Shown here piece after piece: positions 16,833-25,500 of a stretch of DNA of 64,000 nucleotides. The stretch spans positions 62,001 to 126,000 of the forward strand of contig JAIORQ010000098.1 in the NCBI GenBank assembly GCA_021108035.1, written 5' to 3'. Under the pieces are notes generated by a model, which saw only the letters and a list, made by a program, of their open reading frames with translations, did not search any database and had not been told where the DNA came from. A program made the translations under genes and the position numbers. Position 1 is the stretch's first letter; every line of letters starts with the position of its first letter. Source of the stretch: Bacteroidales bacterium. GTDB taxonomy: Bacteria > Bacteroidota > Bacteroidia > Bacteroidales > JAADGE01.

Positions 16833-16901
16833 TTGAGTCCACTCCGAAAACAGAGTTTTCGTGAATTCGTGGCGAAATTATACTTTTCGGAGTGGACTCA
16901 A
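16833..16901. repeat. Dispersed palindromic element C, copy 1
   Basis: TTGAGTCCACTCCGAAAA (16833-16850) is perfectly inverted at 16884-16901, 18 bp, enclosing 33 bases with the core ATTCGTGGC. The same ends and core occur at 48075-48209, so this is a dispersed element. It sits 39 bases ahead of a receptor gene. The gene-free stretch 16579-16940 holds elements B and C and AT-rich sequence. Confidence 0.8.
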
Positions 16902-16940
16902 TGTTCAGATTCTTCAATTATACAATAAAACTTAAAGAAA

Positions 16941-19376
16941 ATGTACAAGGAAAATAAAAAATTTAATAATAAGTCCGGAAAATTATTTCGTTTAATAAGT
17001 TCATTAATGATATTATTATTGATGATTTCCGGCAACAATGTGTATGCAGATAAAAATTATGGTGTTTCAGGACAAGTTAAAGATGAAAAAACTAATGAAG
17101 CAATAGAATTTTGTTCTGTTCGTATTTTTAATATGAAAGACAGCCTTATAACAGGAGCTGTTACAGACAGCAAAGGTTTCTTTACAACTTCATTATCAAA
17201 AGGAAACTATTGTTTACTAATTGAATATTTGGGCTATGAAACTGACACAACAGAGATTTCGGTTAAAAAAGGAAATGAATTTCTCGGGATATTTAAACTT
17301 AAACCTGATGATGATTTAATTGCTGAGGTAACAATTAACGGAACTACTAAAGAAAATTTACTTGACAAAGATGTTTTTTTGGTAACTGAAGATATGAGAA
17401 TCGGTGCAGCTGATACAAAAGATGTTTTATCAAAAGTTAAAGGAGTGGATTATGACAGATATAATAATTCAATTAAGGTTGACGGAGAAGATAATATTAT
17501 TATTTTGGTAAACGGTTTAGAAAAAGACCAAGAGTACATTAAAAATCTTGCTCCCGACAGGCTTAAAAAAATTGAAGTTATTCGTGACCCGAGCGGAAGA
17601 TATGCATTAGAAGGATATTCGGCAGTAATAAATGTTATTTTAAAGCAAAATTATAAAGGTACGGAATTGCATTTTAGCGATCAGTGTTTAATTGATACAG
17701 ATAATAAAAATGCTGAATATCTTTTTCCTGTTAACAGTTTCTCTGTAACTCTGAATTACACTTATAATAAAGTTAATTTATATTCAAAAGTCAGTAATAA
17801 TTATTTAAACATAGATTTGTTATCATCCGGCAATAAGGTATATGATTCCGGTTTGTCAATAAGCAAGGAGCCAAAAGATGATATGCCTAATTTACAGGTA
17901 AATAATTTTAGGGATAACTTTACTCTCGGAGCCGATTACTATGTTAATCCAAAACATACAGTAAGTTTTGAAAGTAATTTCAGGGGATTGATTTTTCGGG
18001 ATAATATTAATGTAAGTAAATATAATGTTTTATATACTCAAGACGGAAATGAGATTGATAACTTTGATATAGAGAATAAAAATAAGTCAGAAAGCAAAAG
18101 TAATTATCATTCATTGTTCTATGTAGGTAAGTTAAATAAAAACAACTCATTGAATATTGATTTTACGTATTCAAACTATTACGATAAATATTCAAATGAG
18201 TATTTTGAAAATGCACTTATTGAAAGAAAAGAATCAGGAACGAATGATAAAGTATATACGAAGTTTTATTCAGAGTTTAATCATACTGTCAGTAAAAAAG
18301 CAAATGTTCAAATAGGATACGGAAATACCATGAAGAAACTCGTTAATACATTTAATCCTGATGATATAGATTTTGAATTACCTCCGGAGGATGTAAATGA
18401 TTTTGAATATACTGATATTCGACATAAATTTTATGCGTATTATTCTTGGAATTTGAATGATAAGTTAGGTTTCAAACTTGGAGGAGCAGCAGAGACAAGT
18501 TCACCGGAAGCATATGATTTGAAAACGAATTACTTTATTTACCAACCTTATGCAGATATAAAATACAAACCGCTTAAAGTTCTGGATATCAGACTGAAAT
18601 ACAGATCGTCAAGTGATTATCCGACTATTGATCAAGCAAATCCCTTTACATATGTTATAGATCAAGAAAGTGTAAAAACCGGTAATCCGTATTTAAGTCC
18701 GGCTGTAATACATAAGGCATCAATTAAACTTAATATTATGACTGGTTTAGCATCAATTGAACCTTATTATCATTTTTCAAATAATTACATAACTCAAATC
18801 GGAACATTGAGAGATGACGGTATTTTTGAATATGCTTATGATAATGCCGGGGAATATAATCATTCCGGTATAAAAGGAAGTCTCACTATACCTTTCGGAA
18901 AGAGTCTTTTTTTACAATCAAATGCAGATTTTTATAAAAGCAGTATTGAATATGAAGGAAGTTTAAATGAACTCAATGATTGGACAATGAACAGTCAATT
19001 GATTTATGTGAACCAAAAACACGGAACTGTAGCAGGGCTTATCTATCAAAATAATTTGAAAAAAGTTATTACGGCACAAGGTTATAAAATGTGGAATAAT
19101 GATTTTTGGGCATTACTGGTTCAACAACCGTTTTTTAAGAAAAAATTAAACGTGATGTTTTTGTATATATTGCCTTTAAATATTGGAGCAGATTATGAAC
19201 AAGGTTCATATATTGAAACAAGCACATATAATGAAAGAAAAATTGAAGACCTCAATATTCTTAAAAATATATTTATGGTTCAAATAAGTTATCGAATAAA
19301 TAAAGGAAAATCTATACGCAAAACAGAGAAAGATATTGAACAAGAAGAAGAAAAAACATCAAAGTCGTTATTTTAG
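16941..19376 (+). CDS. Outer-membrane beta-barrel receptor-like protein with carboxypeptidase-regulatory-like domain
   Basis: 811 residues. Signal peptide after a basic N-terminus (cleavage near NNVYADKN), beta-sandwich domain (about 40-115; GAVTDSKGFFTTSL), plug-like domain (about 130-235; IIILVNGLEKDQ, YSAVINVILKQ) and a long beta-barrel. It resembles the receptor at 4494 in size and order, so both belong to the OMP_b-brl_3 group of TonB-dependent receptors. The last strands end before a charged tail (KTEKDIEQEEEKTSKSLF), unusual because barrels normally finish with an aromatic residue; here the final residue is F. Ligand unknown. Confidence 0.85.
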   Translation: MYKENKKFNNKSGKLFRLISSLMILLLMISGNNVYADKNYGVSGQVKDEKTNEAIEFCSVRIFNMKDSLITGAVTDSKGFFTTSLSKGNYCLLIEYLGYETDTTEISVKKGNEFLGIFKLKPDDDLIAEVTINGTTKENLLDKDVFLVTEDMRIGAADTKDVLSKVKGVDYDRYNNSIKVDGEDNIIILVNGLEKDQEYIKNLAPDRLKKIEVIRDPSGRYALEGYSAVINVILKQNYKGTELHFSDQCLIDTDNKNAEYLFPVNSFSVTLNYTYNKVNLYSKVSNNYLNIDLLSSGNKVYDSGLSISKEPKDDMPNLQVNNFRDNFTLGADYYVNPKHTVSFESNFRGLIFRDNINVSKYNVLYTQDGNEIDNFDIENKNKSESKSNYHSLFYVGKLNKNNSLNIDFTYSNYYDKYSNEYFENALIERKESGTNDKVYTKFYSEFNHTVSKKANVQIGYGNTMKKLVNTFNPDDIDFELPPEDVNDFEYTDIRHKFYAYYSWNLNDKLGFKLGGAAETSSPEAYDLKTNYFIYQPYADIKYKPLKVLDIRLKYRSSSDYPTIDQANPFTYVIDQESVKTGNPYLSPAVIHKASIKLNIMTGLASIEPYYHFSNNYITQIGTLRDDGIFEYAYDNAGEYNHSGIKGSLTIPFGKSLFLQSNADFYKSSIEYEGSLNELNDWTMNSQLIYVNQKHGTVAGLIYQNNLKKVITAQGYKMWNNDFWALLVQQPFFKKKLNVMFLYILPLNIGADYEQGSYIETSTYNERKIEDLNILKNIFMVQISYRINKGKSIRKTEKDIEQEEEKTSKSLF

Positions 19377-19397
19377 AAACAATAGAAAAATTGTATA

Positions 19398-19524
19398 TAT
19401 GGTGGTCTCTAAAAATTCAAAGTTCAAGGCTTTCAAATTTTTCAAAGCTTGAGTTTACCCTTGTAAATGAATGTTTTGAAAAATTTGTATAACGCAGAAA
19501 TTTGAAATTTTAGAGACCACCATA
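19398..19524. repeat. Palindromic intergenic element D
   Basis: A 24-bp end beginning TATGGTGGTCTCTAAAA (19398-19421) recurs inverted at 19501-19524 with one mismatch. The interior has its own smaller inverted repeat (TTTCAAATTTTTCAAA and TTTTGAAAAATTTG). Located 22 bases after the receptor stop; may serve as its 3' RNA structure. Confidence 0.65.
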
Positions 19525-19621
19525 TCTACAAACTACATTCAACGAACCATAAACAAGTTTTGCCGGTTTATATTAAAAATATACTTTTACCGATAATTTA
19601 TTTTTCACTAAAAAAACTATT

Positions 19622-22423
19622 ATGTACAAAACCATTTTAACATTACTGATTTTAACTTTTTCATTTGTCGGATTTGCTCAGAAAACAAATGATCACGGCG
19701 GAAAAGTTCCTTTGGATAAAAATGTTATTTACGGAACATTGCCTAACGGAATGAAATATTACATCAGGCATAACGAAGTGCCGAAAGACAGAGCTGAATA
19801 TTACATTGTTCATAATGTAGGTGCTGTTTTAGAAAATAAAGACCAAAACGGATTAGCTCACTATACTGAGCATATGGCTTTCAACGGCACAAAAAATTTC
19901 CCCGGTAAAGGAATACTGGATTTTATGGAGTTGAACGGAGTTGCTTTCGGACATAATGTAAATGCTTTTACTTCTCATGATGTAACAGCATATATGCTTT
20001 CAAAAGTTCCGACAACAAGACCCGGTTTAATTGATACATCATTATTGGTACTTCATGATTGGTCATGTTTTATATCTATGGAAGATAAAGAAATTGATCT
20101 TGAAAGAGGTGTTATTCATGAAGAATGGAGAACAAGAAGAACTGCTGATTTCAGATTGCGAAAAAAAACGGCAGAAGTACTGTTCAACGGTTCAAAATAC
20201 GTAGAGCATGATGTTATTGGTGATATAGATGTTATTGATAACCACGAATACAAAACCATGAGAGATTTTTATTTTGACTGGTATCGTCCTGACCTTCAGG
20301 CTTTAATTGTAATTGGTGATTTTGATCCTCAGGATATTGAAAACAGAATTAAAAAGATATTTGCTGATATTCCTAAAAGAGAAAACCCTAAAGAACGCTA
20401 TTATATTGACATACACGATAACAAAGAGCCTTTAATAAAGGTGGCTACTGATCCTGAAGCAAGCAGAATATCTGTCCAACTTGTTTATAAACATGATATT
20501 GTTGAGCCTGAAAATAAGGATATGAATTATTATAAATTGCAAATTGAAAACTCATTGTATCAGATAATGTTCAATAATCGTTTAAATGAATTAACACAAT
20601 CTGAACATCCTCCTTATGTTTATGCATATAATTTCTATGGTGATATTGTCAGAAAAAAAGCTGCATATTACACAATGGGAATTGCCAATCCGGGTGAAAT
20701 TCATTTAACCCTTGCCACCTTATTAACAGAGAACAAGCGTGTAAAAGAACACGGTTTTACTGAATCTGAACTTGAAAGAGCAAAATCTGAATTATTAATG
20801 CGTTTGGAAAAACAATATAATGAAAGAAGCAAAACAAAATCTGAAAGGTATGTTTGGCGATATTTCAGTAATTTTTTGACAAATGAACCGGCTCCCGGAA
20901 TTGAATTTGAGTTTGATTATAATAAGAAGATTTTACCAAGTATAGCTGTCGGAGAAGTTAACATACTGGCAAAGAACAGAATTACAGAAAATAATATGGT
21001 AGTTACGGTAACAGGTCCCGAAATTGAAGGAAAGGAATTATTCAAGGAATCTGAAATATTAGAGATTATTGAAAAAATCAAAACAAGACCTGTTGAGGCT
21101 TATGTTGATAATGTATTGGATGAGCCTTTATTAAAAGATATTCCGAAAGCATCAGAAATGATTAGTGAAACTACAGAAAACGGGCTTACTGAATACAAAT
21201 ATGATAACGGTGTAACAGTTGTGATAAAACCTACGGATTTTAAAGATGATGAAATATTAATGACAGCATTCAGTTACGGAGGAGTTTCTTTAATATCTGA
21301 TGAAGATATTCCTTCTGCAATGATGGCATCATCAATTATTTCAATGTCCGGCGTTGGTGAATTTTCAAATATTGAATTACAAAAAAAATTAAGCGGAAAA
21401 AATGTTCGTGTAAGTACTTTTATTGATATGAACGATGAAGGTTTTAACGGTAATTGCTCACCCGCAGAATTTGAAACTTTGTTGCAATTAACCTATTTAT
21501 ATTTTACTTCTCCAAGAAAAGATGAAACAGCATATTCTGCATATATGCAAAGATTAATGGCTTTCTTTGAGAATAAAAGTTTAGATCCTAATGCAAGATT
21601 CAGGGATACAATATCAGTTACTATGGCAGATTATCATCCGAGAGTGATGCCTTTTAATAAGGAATTGTTGAGTAAGGTTGATTATGAGAAGTTATTTGAT
21701 ATTTATAAAGATCGTTTTAAAGATGCCGAAGATTTTGTATTTATTTTTGTAGGAAATATTGATTCGAAAACTGCAAAGCCCCTTATTGATTCATATTTGG
21801 GTGGTTTACCGAGCAATGACAGAGAGGAAACTTTTAAAGATAATAATATTAGAACACCTAAAGGCATTGTTGACAAAAAACTTAAATTCAAGTTAGAAGT
21901 AGATAAAAGCACTGTATATGTAAATTTTTCGGGGGATTATAAATATACACCAAAAAACAATGTTGATTTGGCAGCTTTGAGGTATCTTTTTAATCTTCGT
22001 TATACAGAAACAATCAGAGAAGAAGAAGGAGGAACATATGGTGTAAGAGTTAGTTCTGAAAGAAATCATTATCCGATAGAAACTTATCAAATGAAATTTA
22101 AGTTTGATTGTGCACCTGAAAAATCTGAACATCTGACTTCAATTATTTACAGAGAAGTTGAAAAAATTAAAAAAGAAGGGCCTACAAAAGAAGATTTTCA
22201 AAAAACAGTAGAATATCTTAAGAAAAACAGAGAGGAACAATTAAGAGAAAACTCATTTTGGAAATCGGCATTATTAAAAAAATATTATCACGGATATGAT
22301 CCTACAGATGCAGAAAATTTTGATGACTTAGTTAATTCGTTAACAATCGAAAGTCTTAAAAAAGCAGTAAATAAATTTTTTAATAATGATAAACATGTTC
22401 AAATAGTTTTAATGCCGGAATAA
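19622..22423 (+). CDS. M16 family zinc metallopeptidase (PqqL/insulinase type), secreted
   Basis: 933 residues with a signal peptide (cleavage near FVGFAQKT). The inverted zinc motif HxxEH is HYTEH, with the distal glutamate in ERGVIHEEW. Two M16 catalytic/inactive repeat pairs fit the length. The start of the mature protein (YGTLPNGMKYYIRHN) is that of PqqL-like periplasmic proteases, which degrade peptides imported by or near TonB-dependent receptors. It follows an outer-membrane receptor by 245 bases on the same strand, consistent with joint peptide use, although a separate promoter is likely. Confidence 0.94.
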   Translation: MYKTILTLLILTFSFVGFAQKTNDHGGKVPLDKNVIYGTLPNGMKYYIRHNEVPKDRAEYYIVHNVGAVLENKDQNGLAHYTEHMAFNGTKNFPGKGILDFMELNGVAFGHNVNAFTSHDVTAYMLSKVPTTRPGLIDTSLLVLHDWSCFISMEDKEIDLERGVIHEEWRTRRTADFRLRKKTAEVLFNGSKYVEHDVIGDIDVIDNHEYKTMRDFYFDWYRPDLQALIVIGDFDPQDIENRIKKIFADIPKRENPKERYYIDIHDNKEPLIKVATDPEASRISVQLVYKHDIVEPENKDMNYYKLQIENSLYQIMFNNRLNELTQSEHPPYVYAYNFYGDIVRKKAAYYTMGIANPGEIHLTLATLLTENKRVKEHGFTESELERAKSELLMRLEKQYNERSKTKSERYVWRYFSNFLTNEPAPGIEFEFDYNKKILPSIAVGEVNILAKNRITENNMVVTVTGPEIEGKELFKESEILEIIEKIKTRPVEAYVDNVLDEPLLKDIPKASEMISETTENGLTEYKYDNGVTVVIKPTDFKDDEILMTAFSYGGVSLISDEDIPSAMMASSIISMSGVGEFSNIELQKKLSGKNVRVSTFIDMNDEGFNGNCSPAEFETLLQLTYLYFTSPRKDETAYSAYMQRLMAFFENKSLDPNARFRDTISVTMADYHPRVMPFNKELLSKVDYEKLFDIYKDRFKDAEDFVFIFVGNIDSKTAKPLIDSYLGGLPSNDREETFKDNNIRTPKGIVDKKLKFKLEVDKSTVYVNFSGDYKYTPKNNVDLAALRYLFNLRYTETIREEEGGTYGVRVSSERNHYPIETYQMKFKFDCAPEKSEHLTSIIYREVEKIKKEGPTKEDFQKTVEYLKKNREEQLRENSFWKSALLKKYYHGYDPTDAENFDDLVNSLTIESLKKAVNKFFNNDKHVQIVLMPE

Positions 22424-22444
22424 TAATATTATCAATCATGAGTT

Positions 22445-22759
22445 CGGTTTAAAAAGGTGAAAAATCATCCAATAGATGCATAGCAACTTTCTGTAATTAG
22501 GTAGAAATAAGCAAGATAGGTTTTGTGCATTTGAATTAGGCTATTAGTTAATAATGAACATTCTTTTATACAGTTTAAAACATTGATGTAATCACACAGA
22601 ATCCACAGAAATTCAAAGGTTTTTCTGTGTTATTCTGTGGTATCTGTGCGAAAATAAAATATAAAAGCTAATATTCATAAGAAACGTTAGTATTAGTTAA
22701 GTGCCTAATTCAATTGTACATCTTTCAGAATCAGTTGCTTTGCACCTTTTTTTAAACTG
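22445..22759. repeat. Large imperfect palindrome, element E
   Basis: About 315 bases fold on themselves in nested layers: CGGTTTAAAAAGGTG with 22743-22759; GCATAGCAACTTTC (22479) with 22722-22743; GTGCATTTGAATTAGG (22525-22540) with CCTAATTCAATTGTAC (22704-22719); and an inner CACAGAATCCACAGAA (22595-22610) with 22623-22639. No coding frame is evident. It fills the 22424-22880 gap together with a terminator and may be a decayed MITE or a structured RNA. Confidence 0.6.
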
Positions 22760-22775
22760 CACTTAATTATATTTT

Positions 22776-22803
22776 AAACCTTCCCGTTTTTCGGGAAGGT
22801 TTT
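22776..22803 (+). terminator. Rho-independent terminator
   Basis: Perfect 11-bp stem AAACCTTCCCG / CGGGAAGGTTT around a five-T loop, followed by TTTATTTTTTTG. It would end transcription from the M16 gene or from element E, and isolates the following GIN gene. Confidence 0.85.
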
Positions 22804-22880
22804 TATTTTTTTGTAACATTTAACTTTTTGTGTCGTCTTAAGAGAAGATATTAGATTTTTAAAAACTAAATAAATACAAA

Positions 22881-23594
22881 ATGAAAAAGTTACTAACATT
22901 GTCAAGTTTAATGCTGATTTTTTTCACCTTAATATCTTGTAATATTTCAGGTGTTAAAGGCAGCAAAAATGTCATTAAAAAAAATCGAACGATTACCGAA
23001 TCTTTCAATGCAATAAAAGTAAGCCAAGGTATTGATGTTTATTTGAAACAATCGGATAATATATCCGTAACTGTTGAAGCAGATGATAATATTTATGATC
23101 TTCTTATAACAGAAGTAAAAAATAATGTTTTACATATCTATTTTGAAAAGAATGTAGGACGCGTAAAAGCCAAAATAGTATATGTGTCAATGAAAGAGAT
23201 AGTTGCCTTAACATCATCAAGCGGAGCTGATATTAAAGGTGAAGGAAAAATAACAGGAAATATTCTTGATTTGAAAGCATCAAGCGGAGCTGATATTGAA
23301 TTGGAATGTGATGTTGAAGAATTAACATGTACAAGCAGCAGTGGTTCTGATATTGATATTTCAGGTACATGTAAAAAATTTGAAGCAAACTCAAGCAGCG
23401 GATCGGATATTAATGCCGAAGATTTAAAATCAAATCATGTTGATGCAGAATCTTCAAGCGGTTCTGATATCACAGTTTATGTAATTGAAACATTAAAAGC
23501 AGATGCAAGCAGCGGAGCTGATATAATATATAAAGGCGAACCGAAAGAAAAAGATATTGAAAAATCTTCCGGAGGAAGTGTAAGAGGAAGATAA
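22881..23594 (+). CDS. GIN-domain (DUF2807) lipoprotein with SSGxDI repeats
   Basis: 237 residues. A lipoprotein signal (LIFFTLISC, Cys near 20) is followed by the GIN start (TESFNAIKVSQGIDVYLKQSD) and a beta-solenoid. The solenoid has seven turns marked by SSSGADI, SSGADI, SSSGSDI (three times), SSGADI and SSGGSV at a spacing of about 18-20 residues. DUF2807 proteins are found at the Bacteroidota envelope; function is not established, and an adhesin-head role has been proposed for the fold. The gene stands alone between two terminators. Confidence 0.9.
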   Translation: MKKLLTLSSLMLIFFTLISCNISGVKGSKNVIKKNRTITESFNAIKVSQGIDVYLKQSDNISVTVEADDNIYDLLITEVKNNVLHIYFEKNVGRVKAKIVYVSMKEIVALTSSSGADIKGEGKITGNILDLKASSGADIELECDVEELTCTSSSGSDIDISGTCKKFEANSSSGSDINAEDLKSNHVDAESSSGSDITVYVIETLKADASSGADIIYKGEPKEKDIEKSSGGSVRGR

Positions 23595-23633
23595 AAATTA
23601 TTTTTCATACACAGCAATAAATCAAATGTACAG

Positions 23634-23660
23634 AGCATCACAATTTTGTGGTGCTTTTTT
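23634..23660 (+). terminator. Rho-independent terminator after the GIN lipoprotein gene
   Basis: AGCATCACAA and TTGTGGTGCT pair (one G-T) and a run of six T follows. A near copy recurs at 24277-24307. Confidence 0.8.
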
Positions 23661-23757
23661 ATAAAGGACGAATTCGAAAATTATTTTCTTAAAGATGCAG
23701 AAAAAATTATAAATTAGATTAATTTTGTTTTTATTTAAACAATTAAAAAACTTTATT

Positions 23758-24147
23758 ATGGCAGATTTTAATAAACAAAGATTATTTATTGTAATTGCGG
23801 CAGGTGTTGGTGTAATAGCAACATTCCTTCCTTGGGCAAGTTTTGTTTTCGGTAGTGTAAGCGGTTTGCAGACTTATGGGTGGTTATCTATGCTTTTATA
23901 TGCCGGAGCCGGAGCAATAGCTTTTCTCGGTGAAAAAGAACTGGCAGTTGAAAAAAGTAAAATGATGATAATGGCAATACTTGGCGGAGCAGGGGCTTTA
24001 TTCTCATTAATTAAGATAATTCAAATTTTTTCAACAAATATGTTGTCTACAGGCTTTGGTGCCTATTTGTCTTTATTGGCAGGATTAGCTTTAGTAGGGA
24101 TTTACTTTTTTGTAAGTGATGAGGGAGACATAAATTTACCCAAATAA
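23758..24147 (+). CDS. Small four-helix membrane protein of unknown function
   Basis: 129 residues from the ATG at 23758 (MADFNKQRLF). Four hydrophobic segments are evident (about 10-30, 40-56, 68-88, 95-118). An upstream in-frame TTG exists but overlaps the promoter box TAATTTTG (23720-23727), so the ATG is the likely start. WASFVFGSVSG after the first helix is a small loop motif. No function is recognised; the gene has its own promoter and terminator. Confidence 0.7.
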   Translation: MADFNKQRLFIVIAAGVGVIATFLPWASFVFGSVSGLQTYGWLSMLLYAGAGAIAFLGEKELAVEKSKMMIMAILGGAGALFSLIKIIQIFSTNMLSTGFGAYLSLLAGLALVGIYFFVSDEGDINLPK

Positions 24148-24165
24148 AATAATAAATTTATCAAC

Positions 24166-24193
24166 ACCGTGCCATGCTGCAGCGTGGCACGGT
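24166..24193. repeat. 28-bp near-perfect palindrome
   Basis: ACCGTGCCATGCTG and CAGCGTGGCACGGT mirror each other with one mismatched pair, G+C-rich in an AT-rich setting, 18 bases after the membrane-protein stop. It may form a strong RNA hairpin (first terminator) or bind a dimeric protein. Confidence 0.6.
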
Positions 24194-24276
24194 AATAAGG
24201 TGTCAATTAATTGCCTGATTCATTAAAATTATTTGTCAATAATCGCTGATAAATATGTTTTGATAAAACAATAACA

Positions 24277-24307
24277 AAGCACTACAATTTTGTGGTGCTT
24301 TTTTTAA
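24277..24307 (+). terminator. Rho-independent terminator
   Basis: AAGCACTACAA pairs with TTGTGGTGCTT (one G-T) and is followed by at least five T. Almost the same stem as the terminator at 23634, suggesting duplication. Confidence 0.8.
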
Positions 24308-24346
24308 TTAAATTCTAAACGATAAATAAAACAGGCATAATAAGAA

Positions 24347-24805
24347 TTATTTAATATATTCTTCTTTATAAGAAATATCTTTATCAAGATATATTTCGGT
24401 GAAATGATGCTTCTTTAGAAATGATGCAAATTTCATGTCAGCAACTAAAATATGAACTGTAAGCCATTTTTTCAGATATTCTGCAACAAAGTATCCTAAT
24501 TCTAATTGAGAAGAAGTTGTATCTCCCATGAAATCAGCGATTTTTTTTCTGAAAGTATTATGTTTTTCTATATGTTCATCATATTCTGTACTGTTATAGC
24601 CGTATTTTTTGAATAATTTTTCTTCTGTTGTAAAATGAAAGATTGTGTACAATTTCAAATCTACAATGATTTCTTGAACTGAATCACAATCTTTTTTTAA
24701 TATTATTTCATCATGTAATTTGTTTATTAATTCTACTAATTTTTTATGTTGTTTATCAATTTTTTCAATTCCTGTATTGTATTCTTTTTTCCATTCAATA
24801 TACAT
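24347..24805 (-). CDS. Bacteriohemerythrin
   Basis: 152 residues with the hemerythrin fold signatures: DKQHKKLVELIN near the N-terminus, then FHFTTEEKLF (H...E), then EHIEKHNTF (HxxxH) and WLTVHILVADMKF (HxxxxD). These residues bind a di-iron centre that reversibly holds O2. In anaerobes and microaerophiles the protein delivers or scavenges oxygen. It is read alone from a consensus promoter. A separate DUF438/hemerythrin protein is encoded at 48675. Confidence 0.95.
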   Translation of the reverse strand: MYIEWKKEYNTGIEKIDKQHKKLVELINKLHDEIILKKDCDSVQEIIVDLKLYTIFHFTTEEKLFKKYGYNSTEYDEHIEKHNTFRKKIADFMGDTTSSQLELGYFVAEYLKKWLTVHILVADMKFASFLKKHHFTEIYLDKDISYKEEYIK

Positions 24806-24845
24806 ATCTTATTTATTTATAACAATTTTAAATAATATTTGAAGA

Positions 24846-24877
24846 CAAAGATATTAAAAATGATTAAAAGATGCAAA
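24846..24877 (-). promoter_or_regulatory. Hemerythrin promoter
   Basis: On the minus strand TTTG (24874-24877), 20 bases, TATCTTTG (24846-24853): a full match to the consensus, 41 bases ahead of the ATG. Confidence 0.75.
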
Positions 24878-25058
24878 TATCTGATAATATTTTTGCATTG
24901 TAAATCTTGTGTGCTCAATAAATAACTGCTGCAAATTTTTTATGTTAATATTCGGATATGTAAACTCGAAAACTTTATATATGCTCCTAAACATATTTAT
25001 TAATACTAATTTCTTATAAAATTTAACAAATAATATGTTTTAGTTTGCAGTATTTTCA

Positions 25059-25066
25059 TAATTTTG
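25059..25066 (+). promoter_or_regulatory. -7 box of acpS
   Basis: TAATTTTG matches TAnnTTTG and lies 30 bases before the TTG codon at 25096, supporting that codon as the acpS start over the in-frame TTG at 25045. Confidence 0.55.
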
Positions 25067-25095
25067 GATTGTTTTTAATTTTTAAACTTAACCAA

Positions 25096-25470
25096 TTGAT
25101 TTTCGGTATAGGTACAGATATTATTGAAGTTGATCGTATTTTATTACAATTGACTAAAACAGAGGGGCTTAAATCTAAATTGTTTACAGAAGAAGAAATA
25201 AAATATTGCGAATCAAAAAGATATCCCGAGCAACATTTTGCCGGAAGGTTTGCCGCAAAAGAAGCTTTTTTTAAAGCGTTGGGTACAGGATGGGGAAGAG
25301 GGTTTGCATTTGATCAACTTGAGATCGTTAATAATGAATCAGGAAATCCGGATTTTATTGTAAACGGAAAAGTAAAAGAATTTTTAAAAACAAAAAAAAT
25401 AACAAAAATACAGGTTTCAATATCACATTTAAAAAAAATTGCAAATGCTTTTGTGATACTTGAATATTAA
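25096..25470 (+). CDS. acpS: Holo-[acyl-carrier-protein] synthase
   Basis: Transfers 4'-phosphopantetheine from CoA to the conserved serine of acyl carrier proteins. From TTG at 25096 the protein is about 124 residues, starting IFGIGTDIIEVDRI, exactly the canonical AcpS N-terminus with the Mg-binding aspartate; FAGRFAAKEAFFKALGTG follows with the catalytic E. A longer upstream start has no homology and overlaps the promoter box. It is 30 bases upstream of an acyl-adenylating ligase, with an ACP and an alpha-oxoamine synthase beyond, so it may serve that dedicated ACP as well as the fatty-acid ACP. Confidence 0.93.
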   Translation: MIFGIGTDIIEVDRILLQLTKTEGLKSKLFTEEEIKYCESKRYPEQHFAGRFAAKEAFFKALGTGWGRGFAFDQLEIVNNESGNPDFIVNGKVKEFLKTKKITKIQVSISHLKKIANAFVILEY

Positions 25471-25500
25471 TATTAATTTCTAATTTCAAAAATTTAATTT

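Noticed and set aside
23725-24147. A longer start (TTG 23725) for the four-helix membrane protein.
   Set aside because: It overlaps the promoter box TAATTTTG; the ATG at 23758 is preferred.
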